Source: Lates calcarifer | Taxonomy: Eukaryota > Chordata > Actinopteri > Centropomidae | DNA: 64,000 nt | Direction: 5' to 3' | Assembly: GCF_001640805.2 (NCBI RefSeq) | Contig: NC_066847.1 | Location: 25,969,504 to 26,033,503, forward strand | Shown here: positions 13,301 through 27,204 of the stretch, piece by piece | Layout: every line of letters begins with the position of its first letter | How positions within the stretch are numbered: the stretch's first letter is position 1 | Notes under the pieces: generated by a model | Databases searched by the model: none | What the model saw: only the letters and a program-made list of their open reading frames with translations | What the model was told of the DNA's origin: nothing | Program-made: the position numbers and the translations under genes

Positions 13301-15271
13301 AAGCTTGGCTTTGGCCTCCTTGTAATACTCTGATCAGGTAGCTAGAGGATACCATGGTCATCACTCTTAATAAAAATGGAAGTGTTCTTTTTCATCCCCT
13401 CTTGCTCAGCCACCAAGAGTCTGTGCCTGCAGGGGTAATCAATGCAGATGTCTGAGGAGATGACTGCTCTGAGGCGATTAGGAGAAATAGTTCTATTTTT
13501 CATGAGGAGAGCACCACAGAATGAGATCACAACAAGGCAAGCTGATGGAGGATTTATAATGGCCCTGGCATAGTTGAATTTAAAGTACATATCCTAAGAC
13601 CTGGGATGAAACTTGAAGTCAGGCTATTACTTGTGATAATGACTGTGCTATCAATCCATCAATTTTGTCATTTGGGACAGGTGAACCTTTTGTCCTTACA
13701 GTAAAGCACAATAAAATGCCTGTCCTTTTCACTTTTATGGTTAGATCAATGGAAAAGTTGTCTGTTGCTTTCATCGTGTCCTCATAGACGCTGCTCAGGG
13801 GGAAAAAAACCTGTCATCCATCAGATGGCCCGTCAAAGTTTGTTGCATGCTTTTAAAACTTGTAGACTTCATACATACAGTATATAAATGCTATAGATGT
13901 CCCATTTTTTATGCCCCCCAGGAGAAATTGTTCAGATAGTCCCACTGTATACAAGCTGGACAGAGACAGCATGGAGCTGCGGCAAGTTGATAATGACAGG
14001 AAGACAAGTGTTCCCAATCAAAAGGCTGCTGCTTTGGTCCTCTGTTACTGACACTGCCAAAAAAGGGCTTGTGCCTGTCAAAACTGCTGTCTGTCGGTGC
14101 AGCATCAACTCACATTTTCTCATCCTTTCAAATTTACTCATGTTGGAGTGTGTGGACACAAACTCTATAAAAAAAAGAAAAGAAAAAAAAGACAGTATTA
14201 AGTAGTGGCAAGTGACACAGAAGGTTGCCAATAGTGATGCTTAGGGGAATACCAAGTATGTTAGAAGTCAATGGAGTCAACAGAGGGAGGGGAGAATTGA
14301 GAGAGAGATACAGGCAGAGTGTTAGGACATCACGAGAAATGAGAGGCAGAGAGATCTGTAAATTATACGCAGAGTTGAGGTTGTTATTCAGGCTCAGTGA
14401 GGTGTGAAAGGAATAGAGAAACAGCTGTAGCACCATAATAAGAACACATACAGCACTTATATCCTGTCAAGGCTGATTACAACCTGAACCACATTACAAA
14501 TGAATCAGCTGCGCACACAAACAGACAGTCACACGTGTTTTCTTATTTGTGCAGCATGCATTCACCCAGGGGCTGTCTTCAGTTGTGCATGTGTTTCTGT
14601 ATACAAGTACCTCACCAGAATATCATTCCTACTGATTTTACCAAAAACACGTTTCAGCATTATTTGTGTTAAAGTGTAATTTTAAGACTGTGCGTGTGTG
14701 TGTTTTGTGTAGCACTGCAGTATTGTGAGAACACAGATATGAGCACAGTGGTTCATTATAGAGTGCTGAAACTGCTCCGATTGTGCCCTCACACACAGCT
14801 CAGTGAAAATGGCCTTTACACGCACACTCGCTGACTTGCATAAGACTGTTGACCTTTGTTTATCTTAGCATTGGCCCCTTAGCTTCTCACTGTACTAAAT
14901 AAGAATAGTGTGGACATGATTTACAGTGCTCTCTGTTCCCTTGTCTGCTCTTTGTGATGAGCTGTTCATTCAGAGAGCTCTTAATCTGCAGGATATATTT
15001 AGGTGAAGTTTTGTTTGTTCCACCCTGTCATCGATAAGGTTTTTAATACGCATGTCATTGTAGTCAAGGCTTACATTTATGTTTTAAAGTATGGAAATAT
15101 TGGTACTCATGTGCTGAACCAATACAAATGAAATCCTCATGTGCTTTGCCAGTAAACTTATTACACTTATTGTAGAGTTTGTTTCACAATTAAACTGTAG
15201 AAGCACAGTGTGTGTTGCCCTGTCTCCAGTGCTGACATTTGTGTTTGAACTGGTGAGGTGATCATAACTAG

Positions 15272-15475
15272 TGCTGAGATGATTAACTGATTAGTTGATA
15301 AACATTTCAAACAATTATTGATTAATCCAAATGTGAATATATGCTGCTTTTCTCAGTTTTACATTTCATTGTGTATGTATATGTTGGAGTAATAGAGATG
15401 AAGATGTCAGATTGTGCATTGGTAATATAGTAAGCATTATTTTAAGAAGGAAATTGACAGATTAATCAGTTGAAG
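15272..15475. mobile_element. Old hAT-type MITE remnant
   Basis: The segment contains GATTAACTGATTAGTTGATA, TTATTGATTAAT, GCTGCTTTTCTCAGTTTTAC and, near the right end, GACAGATTAATCAGTTGA. This order recalls the common fish repeat whose ends are rich in ATCGATTAAT and whose middle starts with CTGCTTTTCTC. It is diverged, with unclear ends. Confidence 0.5.
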
Positions 15476-16954
15476 TCCATGTCATGTCCTTAACCTCTAA
15501 AAAGTATTTGAAGCTGGTGCAGTGACTCAATGCTGTTGCCTAGGTTACACAAATTGTAGGAAGAAATATGAAAACAAATCTTCAGCATTGTTTTATCTGA
15601 GGGCGCCATGCTGCAGTTACAGATTGAACATTTAAGTGAGGTGCCAGAGCTGTGCCATGAGATTAGTTCTTGTTTCCTACCCTTCCCATTTGTTATGACT
15701 TACTCATACCCTTTTTTGCTGTGCTTTGGGGTTATATCCAGGTCGATGGGTTGTGGTAGGAGCAAAGTGTTATTTTTGCTGTAAGCCACACTGTAACAAC
15801 AATATGAGAAACCCGATGAAAGTTGAGCTCACCACAGTCCCCAGGCCCCCTGCCAGCTCCGGCTGAAGGTCACAGAACTAGAGTAGAGTAGAGGCTGCTA
15901 GAAGTGGCTTTGTATCTGAGGGAGGGGTAGAAATGCTGCGACTCTGTGTGTGTAAAAGAGAGAAAGTAAATAAATGAAAAGGATATACAGTTGAAAAATG
16001 GGAAGGGTGGCAGAACAAGGAAGAGAAATAGCTCTCTGTTGTTTATCTTATCACCCTGTTGCACCGGGACAACACGCGCTTGCTGTTATTCTAGTTGAGG
16101 TTGTCACATGGGGGACATGACAAACAGCCTGCTTGTAACAGCCCATCATGGAGACTAGGTTCAACACTCATACTGCCTGCAACAACATGAATGGCAATGG
16201 CAGCCTCATACACATACACACTAGGGGGTTAAGCAGAAATAACACACAACATTGCATCTTCATATGGCAGATATATGATGGAGTAGATGGTGTTAACACA
16301 GATAAAAACAAGCTATAGTTACAGACCTAAAAGCTCTTTCTCTCCTAAATATCTTTGTTGAAATAGCTAAAGACTTACAATTGTAGATCATCATTAAACA
16401 GTGGAAGTCAGAAGTGTAGTAAGTATCGGTTGAGTATGACTGCATGTTTATTACAAAAGTATTTTTATGTTTGACCTTTTAAGTGCAACTCAAAGAGCTG
16501 TTATTGGCTTGTAAATTTTTTTGTAAAAAGAAAACACCTCTAAAAAGCTGTCGTAATTTTATCCTAACCACTTCTGTGGAAGAAAGTTGAGTCTGAAAAA
16601 CTAAACATCAGGACGCAAACTTTTAAGAAAACACCACAAACACAAATCTGGCTGGTGTCACGCTATGAACATCAGCTGTGGACACCGCAACCACGGCACC
16701 GCCTGGAAAACTCGGTGGTTGATGTTTACGGCTGGATATTTCCTGAAGGGCGCTGATGTTACTTCTTTCAGAGGGATTGTGTGTCAATTTTGTGTCGTGC
16801 TGAGGATCTGCTGTGGCCTGTGCCCTGCTTTCCGCCTGGGTTCTGTTAAGTTTTACCTAAAAAGTGGCACATCCTTCTCTCCGAGGCAGAACTATTCTTA
16901 GAGCACAGCAAAGGGTGTCAGTCACACTGCTGCACAGTGAAACACAGGTCAGGG

Positions 16955-17081
16955 CACACACACACACACACACACACAAGCTGGCATACACACATACACA
17001 AAGTTACAAACATGTCCCTGCAAAGACACATGCATAGAATACACACAGGGGTACACACACACACACACACACACTCACACA
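16955..17081. repeat. (CA)n-rich region
   Basis: Two CA runs (16955-16978 and about 17054-17081) are joined by CA-rich sequence. Confidence 0.88.
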
Positions 17082-19154
17082 TACAGTAAGATTAATGCAT
17101 CCACCCTCTATCTATAGCACAGCACTGACTAAACGAATCTGCTCCCACACTTCCTCCATTTCTGTGCTGTTCCCAAAAGCTCCCCACGTTCTAAGCCAGT
17201 CCAAGTCGGGCCAGACTGAGCCAAACCAGGCTGAGCAGTGTGACAAATACCTCCCAGTTCTCTCTTTTCACACAAACTCATAGTAAGATTCACATACTGG
17301 GCTCTGACCCAGAACTGAAGTATGAAAGAGCCATCTGAAATCCATCACAGTCACATGACCTGTAAATCTTTGTATATAGCAGACACTAAATTCTAAAAGG
17401 GCTTTACTTTGTAAATGATGAGGACGTATTTGCTGCATTTGTACTATGAAATATAGCAGAGTGATCAAGCGCTAGGTGCGCAACATTGGTATAAAATGCA
17501 TTTCATAGTGACTACTGCTCTGAATCTCTGCATCTCACCACAGTTATCCTCACTGGCAGCTGGAATGTGTGTTATCAGGTTCATGCTGAAGCGGTCAGGA
17601 CAGCAGCCAGGGGACTTGTACTGTAGTATTTCTGCAGTATTATGTAGCAGGCCTGGTCTGTTCTGCTGTACTACACATACAGCCTAGCTTGTAATTGCTC
17701 TGAGTTTGAGGTTACGAGGTTATGAGCCAGAGGATTGGCATCATGCGGCGTGCCAGGCTGTGGCAGATGCACCATGTACAGTCTAGCCTGTGGTCTAAAA
17801 GATTGGAAACAAAGGGATTGGCACTGCGCACTGAGGACCGTCTGTTCCGATGTGTGCTGTGGAAAGACGACACCAATGTGCAGTTGTGTTCGTTTTGGGG
17901 GTTATGATGCATGCAAGAGAAGAAAATTGGTTGTGTTTATCCCTGCACATGTTACAATTTTGGTCAGGGGTTTATAAACTTTTTCCATTCTGATCTAAAC
18001 TTAGCACATTCATTTCCCATTACACCTCATTACAGCCCTCTAGAAAAATGCTTGTAGCCCAGTTTGGATCCTAAAAGATGGGGAGAGGGATGGATGGAAA
18101 GGATGTTTTCAGTCTGTGGTGTCAAGGACTGGTACAAGGCACAAACACAATCTGTTCTGTAGTAGTGTGTTCAGCAAGTGCTCAGCAAGTGAGCATTTTC
18201 CAGCCTGGAGTTAGGAGGGCAAAAGGAAATGGATTGGCACACTTTCTGTGCTGTGTCCTGTTGTATTGCCTCTGCAATTTAAGGATTTAGGGCAAAAACC
18301 TTGTGGAGTTATGACAAGAAGAAGACTTGAGAAGGGTGAATGTGTGCCGCTGCCTCTTGCTCCGTCTCTGTTTGCAGTCTAAATTCATGCAGGGGCAACA
18401 GGAGTGAAAACTCACTATACTCACTGCTCTAGCTGCATGTGAAATATTTTCACAGTGACTTTGGAATCAAGCTTTGAAAAAACATAGACTGAGAGATTAT
18501 TTTAAAACCAAGCCTGAAACCATTCAGTCCCATGTACTACGTAGGCTTAGTCATTCTGGGCCCTCAAGTTAAATGAAAGCTACAATTGTGTGTCTTTACC
18601 TCTGTATTCTGTGGTTCTGTGTTTTACTAGAATTTCAGGGTTGACTGACCTTTGAGCACACAGTTAGACAAGTTGCTGCCATCACTGAGCAGACAAGCTT
18701 TGCAATAGTACAAACTAAGTAAACTGTAATTCTAATTTGCACACAAACACATGATTGGACAAACCCTGACTGTACATAAAGACACTTGATGAATGAGAGC
18801 CCACAGTGGTAGTTTGCAGAGTATAAAACTAGCGTTTGTTTATCTCCCATGTTCTTTTTTGTCTATTTCCTTTGGCAAGACAAGAGAAAAGAAATACATC
18901 TACTTTATGACTCCTTCTTCATCAAATCATTTGACAAAATCACAGACCACTTAGTGACAAATAGTTAAATCTCTTACACATTAAAGTTCATACTTATTAT
19001 CATTTATGATGCATTGTGAGTTGTCAAGTCTGCCTAAGCACAAAACACTCCACCTGACATACTATCCCTGTCCTGTTATGGATGTATGCACAGGATGTCT
19101 CCATTGCTAAATGTGCAGGGAGAGAGACAGAGTATAAGTAGATATGTGAATATC

Positions 19155-19178
19155 CGTGTGTGTGTGTGTGTGTGTGTC
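19155..19178. repeat. (GT)n microsatellite
   Basis: A nearly pure GT run, followed by GT-rich sequence to about 19199. Confidence 0.88.
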
Positions 19179-22100
19179 TGCCTGTGTGCATGTGTGTGGT
19201 AAATGACAGACAGGCATCTGCCTCTCCTGCACTGCTTATTTTTAAATGATACCTGTCATGTGTGCAGTTGATTTTATCATCTTGTAGTCATCATCTTGTA
19301 TTTCCTGTCAGTTATGTAGATATGCAAGGACAGATGAGTCACAGTAAGCACTGGGAAAAAAAAGGCACTCTATTCTTCTCTGTTTTCCGTCTTTGAATTC
19401 TAAATTTAAAAAATAATAATTAGAAAAAAGCTCACAGTAAAAACTTTATTTCTTGGACAAACACAATGCATTTTGCCTCATTTACAGGGCACAGAGTGCA
19501 GGCTGCCAGTGAAATGGATTGCTCTCAGTATGAGTATGTTATGAACAAGCAGTCTGTGATTGAAAAGCTTTATTTCATGCTCGGCAGACTTGTAAATGAG
19601 GGGTTGTGTGTAGTGAAGAGAGGAGATTGCTGTGTGTTCTGGTGTGTTAGTGTACGTAGCGAAAGACGATGACAGGATTTCATGAATCACAGTGTGTAGG
19701 GTAATACTTTAGTTCTCTGGGATATTGTATGGGTTATTGATGCACATAAACATGACTAAAATTAGGAGAGGTTCTATGGTTGTATACTGTACTTGGAGCA
19801 TTGTGCCTATTTTATTGTGTTGACATCACCCATAAGTAATGGGCCATCATACCATGGACTTACCCCTCACCCGCAGCCGTTTATATTTTTCTGCTCTCCA
19901 ATTTATTTACAGCCGTAGAATGCTTTATGTGGAATTTTCCATTTCCAAAATCCAGCATTCCAGCATTAAGATGCAACTCGTACAACGCTCACATCTGTTT
20001 CTAGCTTAGGTGCCGAACTGCAGATTTTAGGAGGGCTGCAGCAGTATAACAGAGGTCAGTGCTGGCTTTGTGCCAGCGCCAGTATCTTACATAAACCACC
20101 ACAGTGAGGAATGTGTCTGGGCACACTTCACAGGAAACACACACACACACAAGTGCAAGAGGGCTATTGTTTCTTTTTTTGCTTGTGCCCCGTAGTGTTG
20201 ACGTTCACTGCACACAATGAAACACCCCTTTGAAGCCGCACATTGTGTGTCACTGTTTTCAACATCTTTCCAACTAATGTCCTCCTCAATCTTCTTACCA
20301 TGTTCTCTGAGTGAGAGACAGACAGAGGGAGATTAGGTGAGAAACAGGTGCAGCAGGTTATAATAGACAGTCGACAACAGAGAGGGAGATCATAAAAACT
20401 ATGAGTGTGGATTGCGAGGGACTGCTCCTCTCTCTTTCTCTTTTTCTCTCTCTTGCTCTTCTCGCCAGCTGTGGAGACAGAATGAAACCATTACTGCTAC
20501 CTCACTCCAATCTCGTCTCAGCTGGTTGTGACATTATCTGTGAGTCAGGTTGTGTCCAGTCCAGCCACTTCCCACGGCGAGCTAATGTGCTGTCATCCGG
20601 GCCTGACTGCCGTTCCTAACTCCCTCAGACCGTGGATGAAATCGATATTACAGGAGCCATTAGAACCTGTAGAAGTTATTTAGCTGTCTCTCTGTCTTTC
20701 TGCAGTCTCCTCCATCTGTATCATTATCTGTCTCGCTGTACACTGCAGTTCTGTCTGTCCCCATATTCTTCTCTACGCTCTCCCGCTTGAATCATTATCA
20801 GCCTGTGCTTCTCTGTTCTGTCATTTCTGACTGCATACTTTGTAAGACTCTGTCTCTCTCCATCTCAGTCTGCCTTTGATCCATTTATCTTTTCATCTGT
20901 CGCTCCGTCCATCCATCTGCCTTTCTGTCTTCACTTTGCATTCTGTCACATCTCATTTTTCCTTCATTATCCTCAGGTTGCAATGTATTTGCAACCTGTA
21001 AGACACTGCCATAGGTTTAATGATACTCGTGCTGAAAAATGTCTTCATTTTACAATTTCACTCCCCACTCGTATCAAGCTGTGGGTGAAATCAAATACTC
21101 ACCTCTGAGTAATCACAGGCTCCTGTTGGAGATTATGGCTTCTATTGTAGAATAAGATGCATTTAGAGTCATGACTGACTTCTATTTGAGGGAATTCAGT
21201 TTGCCTATGTGTGTTTGTGTGTGAGAATCCATGATTCAGTATTCAGCAGTCTAGCCACTATCTAATTAGCCCATTTCCATTTGTAGTCACTGTGATTAAG
21301 TGTTTATATTACAACTGTCAGAGCAGCACAGTGTTAGTGTAAACTTGTTATTCCTTCCTCTACAGTCTGTTTCTCCCTTTTCAACTCCTAAGCTCTGTTT
21401 ACTGAAACAGAGTTTTAAAATATTTCTCATATTTATTTATTTTTCTTATAAAGAGACATCAGCAGGAAAAAAAAGTGCTGTATCTAAGTTTTGATGACAG
21501 TGATGTATTAAAACTTCAATTCAAGTTTGCAAACAATTCAATAGGCTCTTTTCTTTTCTTTTCTTCTCTACCTGAGGCACTGTATAGTCTAGTGTGTCTT
21601 AAAATAACATATGCAGCTGATGCAGCTTAGTAAGAGCTTAGTATGCGACATAAGTGCCCTTTTCAGTATACAAGTCCATGGAGTGTGATCAAGTCATCTC
21701 TAGCTCAGGTGGTGTCATTGATTCACAATATGATACAAGTTAAGATAATTAACCACCAATAAGAACAAATCTATTACATATGATTGTTGTTTGCTTTCAG
21801 CTTCTATTACATGCTCCATTACATTGCTCATGGGCGTCTGTGTATGAGTATAGAGTGTATGTGTGTGTGTGTGTGTGTGTCTGTCTGTCTGTGTAAGAGA
21901 GATGGCTCACAGCTAGATGAAGGATATCTGATGACATCATCAGCTACTCCAGTGAGGTACCTTCCCCCACCTCCTTGTCATATACACTCATAGTGGTCAG
22001 AGCTGTCAATATCTAATTAACTGCTGCATTATAGCATTCAGCTATACATTTTTGTGTTTTCCTTTGCTTTGTTTTTTTTGTTTGTTTGTTTGGGGGTTTT

Positions 22101-22930
22101 TTTGTTTGTTTTTTCTCCCATTTTCAGCACTTTTAAAATGAAATTGCTCTGAATAATAGATTTATTTTGTTTGTTATCACAAACAAACAATTTTGTTCAG
22201 TGGACCATCTTAATCAGCAGTCATCTGAATGACACACCAAAGAGATAAAAGTCAGTTTGTGTGTGTATGTGTGTTGAATTGCTCCATCTTGCTTCCTGGT
22301 ATTAACCAGTGTGCCATCTGTTGAGGAGGCGAGGGAAAAGAGTTGACATTTTAAGAACATACCATGACAGACCAGGCGAGACCGTGATGGAAAATCCTAA
22401 GTATACTAGGACTTTATACCAGGCTAGGCTAAGCATTCAGGGCTGCAAAAATGTGCTAAAAAAATTACTTTGTTGTGCAGACAGTCTAATTGCTTTGAAA
22501 CCAATGACAGCACCATCGCTTGTCTTGCCATAATTATGCTTGTGTTTCAACTGTAATCAAACCAAACCCATAAGGACACTCATATGTGCTCTGCCCTTTT
22601 GTCCACTGATGTCAACACACTCAGTGAATTCATTACATACTTTAAGTTGTGTTTTTATGAAATGCAGGCTTGATTTAGGTCATCTGGATTAAAACAAAAA
22701 GCATGCTGGGCCTGTTAAACTTGAAGCATTATCAGCAAATACTGAACTCAGCAAAGGCTAAATGTATCTCATCTTGTGGGCCAGATAGCTGTGAAAGTTG
22801 AAACAAAAATAAAAACCTGGTCAAACCCTTGATGCCCTGCTGATCAACTGGTAGTTTCTGTTTGTCCGTGTCTGTTTGAAGATTTTGGTTGCCAGACTCC
22901 TGCCTTGCTGACTTCCTCTCTGTGTTTTAG

Positions 22931-23005
22931 GGTTTCATCGCAATGAGGATATGAAGGCCATTGATGTGCTTCCCATCCTCAAGGAGAAGGTCGCCTTTCT
23001 CTCAG
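22931..23005 (+). CDS. trio: trio exon A (start of SEC14 region)
   Basis: This 75-nt exon lies between acceptor ttttag and donor gtcag. It supplies 2 nt of a split codon, 24 codons and 1 nt, and reads FHRNEDMKAIDVLPILKEKV, then AFLSG across the junction to exon B. This is the conserved lead-in to the SEC14 domain of TRIO/KALRN. The split first codon needs one base from an upstream exon; the internal ATG (MKAIDV) could act as a start but is not needed to explain the exon. Confidence 0.95.
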
Positions 23006-23933
23006 GTCAGATATATACAGCATACATCACTGATATGATATCAGCACTTTACCTGCCCCTCACACAGTCATTTCCAATTGGATTGTATCTAAGGGAGATT
23101 TGAGTGCTTTGAAAATAAAATGTCTCATGTTTCAGGTGTAGAAATCTATTTCAGAGGCGGCGTTTATAAAAAACAGCGAGGAATTACATTAACCTTTGAA
23201 CAAGCTGATCTTGGAATCTCCAAGAGTTCTAAATTCATGCACAGCAATGTTCAGGAGTTACATATCAGTGCCGCTCTTGTGCTTGAAAGACATGATAGTT
23301 TTGTATGTCCCCTAAATGTTGCAACTTTCGAGCTTGCGTATCATTTCTCTGAATACTCCCTTCTCCCTCATCATAATTGCTAGTTGTTAGGTTATTTATG
23401 TGCACTCACTTATTTCTCTGAACTGTTTCTGACTCGTTATGATTCTGACCCGACCTTTACCTCATTACTGCCAACTGCGCGGGCACTGCTGTAATTGTGA
23501 GGGAGTCAGAGAGAGTGCTTTTTCATTAACTGTCAGTGTTGTTTGCTGCTGCAGCCTGACTGAAAGGCTATTACCAGTCTTGTCATCCTGAGACTAATTT
23601 GACCCCTGACTCTTCAATTTGACTCAGTATAGTCATGACTAACGGCAGACATATTCACAGATGGTACCCATACAAATTAGCCGCTGTCATCTCAGAACAC
23701 TGCAACACTCACTTTATGTCTCTTCAGGGTAGTGCTCTGTAGGTTACCTATTCCTACTTGAACTTGGTAACATTTAAAAATGAAAATAATAATAAATAGT
23801 TGCAGGTTTAGTGTGGAGTACCCATAATTCCTGATGTGTGAACAGCAGGGAAAAACCCCAGGCCATGCTAAAGTAGATGAGCATTATCTCCACAGCGAAC
23901 AGCTGTTACATAATGACTGATTTCTCCTCAAAG
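23006..23933 (+). other. trio intron A-B
   Basis: A 928-bp intron with gt...ag ends. I see no coding sequence and no clear repeat. Confidence 0.9.
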
Positions 23934-24048
23934 GTGGCAGAGACAGACGTGGAGGTCCCGTTCTCACCTTTCCAGCACGGAGCAACCATGACAGAATACG
24001 ACCCGAAGACCTGCGCAGGCTCATTGCCTACCTGGCTACTATTCCTAG
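23934..24048 (+). CDS. trio: trio exon B (SEC14 domain)
   Basis: This 115-nt exon follows cctcaaag and is followed by gtaggaa. It contains GRDRRGGPVLTFPARSNHDR followed by IRPEDLRRLIAYLATIP, the hallmark first strand and helix of the TRIO/KALRN SEC14-like lipid-binding domain. It starts and ends inside codons; both are completed by exons A and C, and the last junction codon reads S. Confidence 0.96.
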
Positions 24049-26063
24049 GTAGGAAATGTCGCCGCAAATACACATACACAGGGCTTCAGTGGACGATTCA
24101 ACTGTGGACACGCACACACAATCATATGCACATGCATTGACTTACAGACCCTGGTTTTGATCCTAGGTTAATTGGGAACAGACTTCTCTTCATGGCCTCT
24201 TAATGCAGACACACACACACGCATTTCATCGCTTTTCTTTGTGTTAGACTTTCCCACCTTGCTTGGATTTAAAATGCTTTGGTATAACCTGAGGCTACAA
24301 AGAGCTAGGATGGTTTTATTTTGGATTCTCTGTGAAGATTCAGCCCCCCTCCCCCTTCTATCCTCTCCCTTTTCATTTCCTCTCAACTCTCTAGAAAAAG
24401 CTAACACTCCTTTATGTAGGTTACCAATCATCTCTGTTTAGTAACTCTACTCTCTCTCCGTTATTGATGATGTCTGGTTAGAGTGAGTCAGTTCCGATCA
24501 AACAAACTTGCATGGAGATTGCCACTTGTTTTTGTTTTGTTTGTTTGTTTCAGTCTAAAATGTTTGTTGCCCTCTCTGTTTCCTGTGTTGTTGTTGTGCT
24601 ATAGTCTAAAAACTCCTTCAGGAAGTATGTACTGTATGTAGCTACGGGGTGCTCTTGCAGAGTTGTACTCTGTAGTTCCCGTGCAGGCTGAATTTTGAGT
24701 CTATAAGCACCTTTCCTTCACATTTACCACTTAGCTCCAGGCTGTTCTGTTTGGAGTTGGCTGTGATTAGCTTAGGGGGAAGCTTGCACTCTTCTGTTCT
24801 ACTGCTTCTGATCTCCCCTGTGCTGCACTTTCTAGTGCTTCGCAGGTCTAAGTGCTTTAAAGTCTTTTACACAGTAGAGTTTGGAGATTTGTCTTGAGGC
24901 CAGAGGTGGTCCAGGTGAGTTACTGCAAAAATTGGGTCCAGGTTTCTTCACGGCTCCTTGTGGGGGTGTTCTTGGACATCTGAGGAATATGCATAGTCTG
25001 CTTATACTTAAGACAATAGTAGTCAGTATGATGCAGATTTTCAAGAATGACCTTTAAGTTTTAAGTTTTGAACTTTTTTCCTTCTTCTTTTTTAAAAATC
25101 CCCACTCATGTAGTGTCAATAGATTTAAGTCCAAGAACAAACTCTTAATCAGATTATTTGCTTTGGAACTAAATCTTTTGCTCCATTCTTGTGCTTTCAT
25201 CATCTACTTTTATGTTACATTAGTAGATGTTCAGTTTGGAGTGCAGACTGAGCTGAATACAGCATGTTAAAAATCAATTCTTTATCTAAAGACAGACCAT
25301 CTATGTATTAAAACCATATTTTAAAAATATATGTATTTTAAATAACATTTAAAAGTCTTGTTATGTTTTGAGTGTACCACCTACAGTTAAGTGTAGGTGG
25401 TACCCCCAACCCCTCTCTCCCTCCTCTCTCTCTCTCTCTCTCCTCTCCACTCTGTTTTTCTCTACCCATTTGGCTGCTGATCTGTTTTCAGAGAGTGAGG
25501 TCAGAGTGAGTTAGAGCAGGAGGGCCTGCGTCTGTTTCTGTGTCCTAGCGAGACACATTCAGATTAAAGCCTTTAACACTGAGAAACAACCTTTTATGGA
25601 CTTATACAGCAGCAGGACTCCTGGTAAGCAGCAGTGGAAATTTCAACGCTTTTTTTCCCCTCCCCAGATGCTCTGGAGATTTGCATGGGATTTTTTGACT
25701 TAAATCTTTTTTGTTTTCATTTTGTCATCTTTACAGTTAGAACAGACCCTTTACAAGACCTTTTACTTTACAGTTACTCATAAGTCTTTTTTTGTGTTGT
25801 GGTCTTAATTGTGTCTCTATTTCTGTTAAATGGGTAGTGACGCTGATGTAACTCAGTAGTTTGACATTGTTTCTTTTAAGCTCATTCAGTCTCAAATCAA
25901 TCACATCTGATTTTGTCTTTTAGTTTTTATCATTTATACTCCAAGTTGCCCTATTGGTTTCATGTTAGCATTATAAAACCATTTAAACATAATACATCCC
26001 CTCCTGTGTTTATTTGCTCTTTATCCTGGAATCTGACCTCTTTATTTATTCGTGTTTCTACAG
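24049..26063 (+). other. trio intron B-C
   Basis: A 2.0-kb intron. It holds a short hairpin (25375-25402), a CT tract (about 25410-25445) and an exon-like segment with splice sites (25492-25623) that carries a stop in the trio frame. Confidence 0.9.
25492..25623 (+). other. Exon-like segment, possible poison exon
   Basis: A pyrimidine-rich tract ends in ctgttttcag, and 132 nt later a good donor gtaagc follows. Spliced between trio exons B and C it would meet TGA as its second full codon, so inclusion would end translation. Nothing in the sequence shows that it is used. Confidence 0.2.
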
Positions 26064-26256
26064 TGAGGAGGTGGCCAGACATGGGTTCACAGTCATTGTG
26101 GACATGCGTGGTTCTAAGTGGGACAGCATCAAGCCTCTGCTGAAGATCCTTCAGGAGTCTTTTCCTTCTTGCATTCACGTCGCTCTCATCATCAAGCCAG
26201 ACAACTTCTGGCAGAAGCAGAGGACCAATTTTGGCAGCTCCAAGTTTGAATTTGAG
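26064..26256 (+). CDS. trio: trio exon C (SEC14 domain core)
   Basis: This 193-nt exon follows tttctacag and ends before gtgggt. It contains GFTVIVDMRGSKWDSIKPLL, then ALIIKPDNFWQKQRTNFGSS, almost unchanged from the vertebrate protein. It forms the core of the CRAL-TRIO fold. It ends in phase 0 after KFEFE. Confidence 0.97.
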
Positions 26257-27204
26257 GTGGGTGACTTTAACTCCTTCTAAAGCACAAAACTAATCCTTTT
26301 AACATTTCCTGCCTGTTTGTTGTGGATGTTGAACCATTAGTATTAAAGTCTCCTTTGAGTATATGTTTATGTTAATTATTTGATTGTTTTCACAAGAGAT
26401 CAATGTACTGCTCTTTACATAAACATATCTTAAGATGAACAATTTGTTGTAACTATTAGAGTGCAGTTAGTTTAGCATAGCCACCGGTCTTAATTTATCA
26501 GCTCTAATTGGACTGCTGCTCGGTGACAGTGGCACTATTCTGTCCCATGTGGGCATGTGGTGCTGGTATATTTAGTTCTGACCCAGTTACTATGGAAACA
26601 GGATATATAGGACATGGCGAAGCATTTCATCTCAACTGTAGTGAGTTGGGTTTGAACGAGCCACTTGTTGTGGTTTTTTTTTAATTATCCCAAACATGTA
26701 CCATTTGCGAGTAGGACATGATTATTACCACAAGGTTGCCGGTTTGAGTCTCTCAATCTCGCCATTTGTACCAGAGTTTACTCAGGCATAGTCCTGACCC
26801 AAATCTGACTGTTTATTTTGCATTTTTGTTGTGTTTCCTGTGCTCTAGTGAACCTCAGCAGTTTTTGTTTTTACTTCCTAAGAGCTTATATCCATGTAAT
26901 TCTATCATATTTATGATAACATGAATGTGGTTTAAAATGTCTGGAATGTTTTGTTTTGGTCACGCCATCAATTCAACAGCCAATATGTGGAGCCTCTGAC
27001 TCTGCACATTCTTTTCATGATCCAGGATTAATGGTGGGAAATATTTTGATGTACTAACGTTTGATTAGTTTGGAATATGGTGATGATGATGACCATGTGA
27101 ATTGTGGTGGTCTCTCTCTCTCTCTCTCTCTTTTACCCTCCCTCACCCTTCCTTTGCCTATCCATGCATTCACCCCTTGTCTCCTCTTACACACACACTG
27201 CCAG
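26257..27204 (+). other. trio intron C-D
   Basis: A 948-bp intron with a CT run at about 27112-27132. A short stretch near 26735-26750 resembles the B box of a tRNA-derived SINE, but no full element can be made out. Confidence 0.88.

Larger units (their letters stand above)
1..22930 (+). other. Upstream trio intron or flank, no confirmed coding sequence
   Basis: I found no exon here with recognisable protein. Open frames are short or low-complexity. The stretch holds microsatellites, homopolymers (poly-G 3242-3256, poly-A 4432-4450), two families of DNA-transposon remnants and a few promoter-like motifs, listed separately. Because exon A starts inside a codon, this is most simply the large intron that follows the true first coding exon of trio, which lies to the left of the window. 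Confidence 0.6.

Noticed and set aside
17722..17912. Open frame with RLFRCVLWKDDTNVQLC, slightly like the middle of a Tc1 transposase
   Set aside because: The key acidic residues and spacing do not match, and no Tc1 ends or other transposase parts lie nearby.
26690..26780. B-box-like GGTTTGAGTC suggesting a tRNA-derived SINE
   Set aside because: No convincing A box, tail or poly-A could be found around it.
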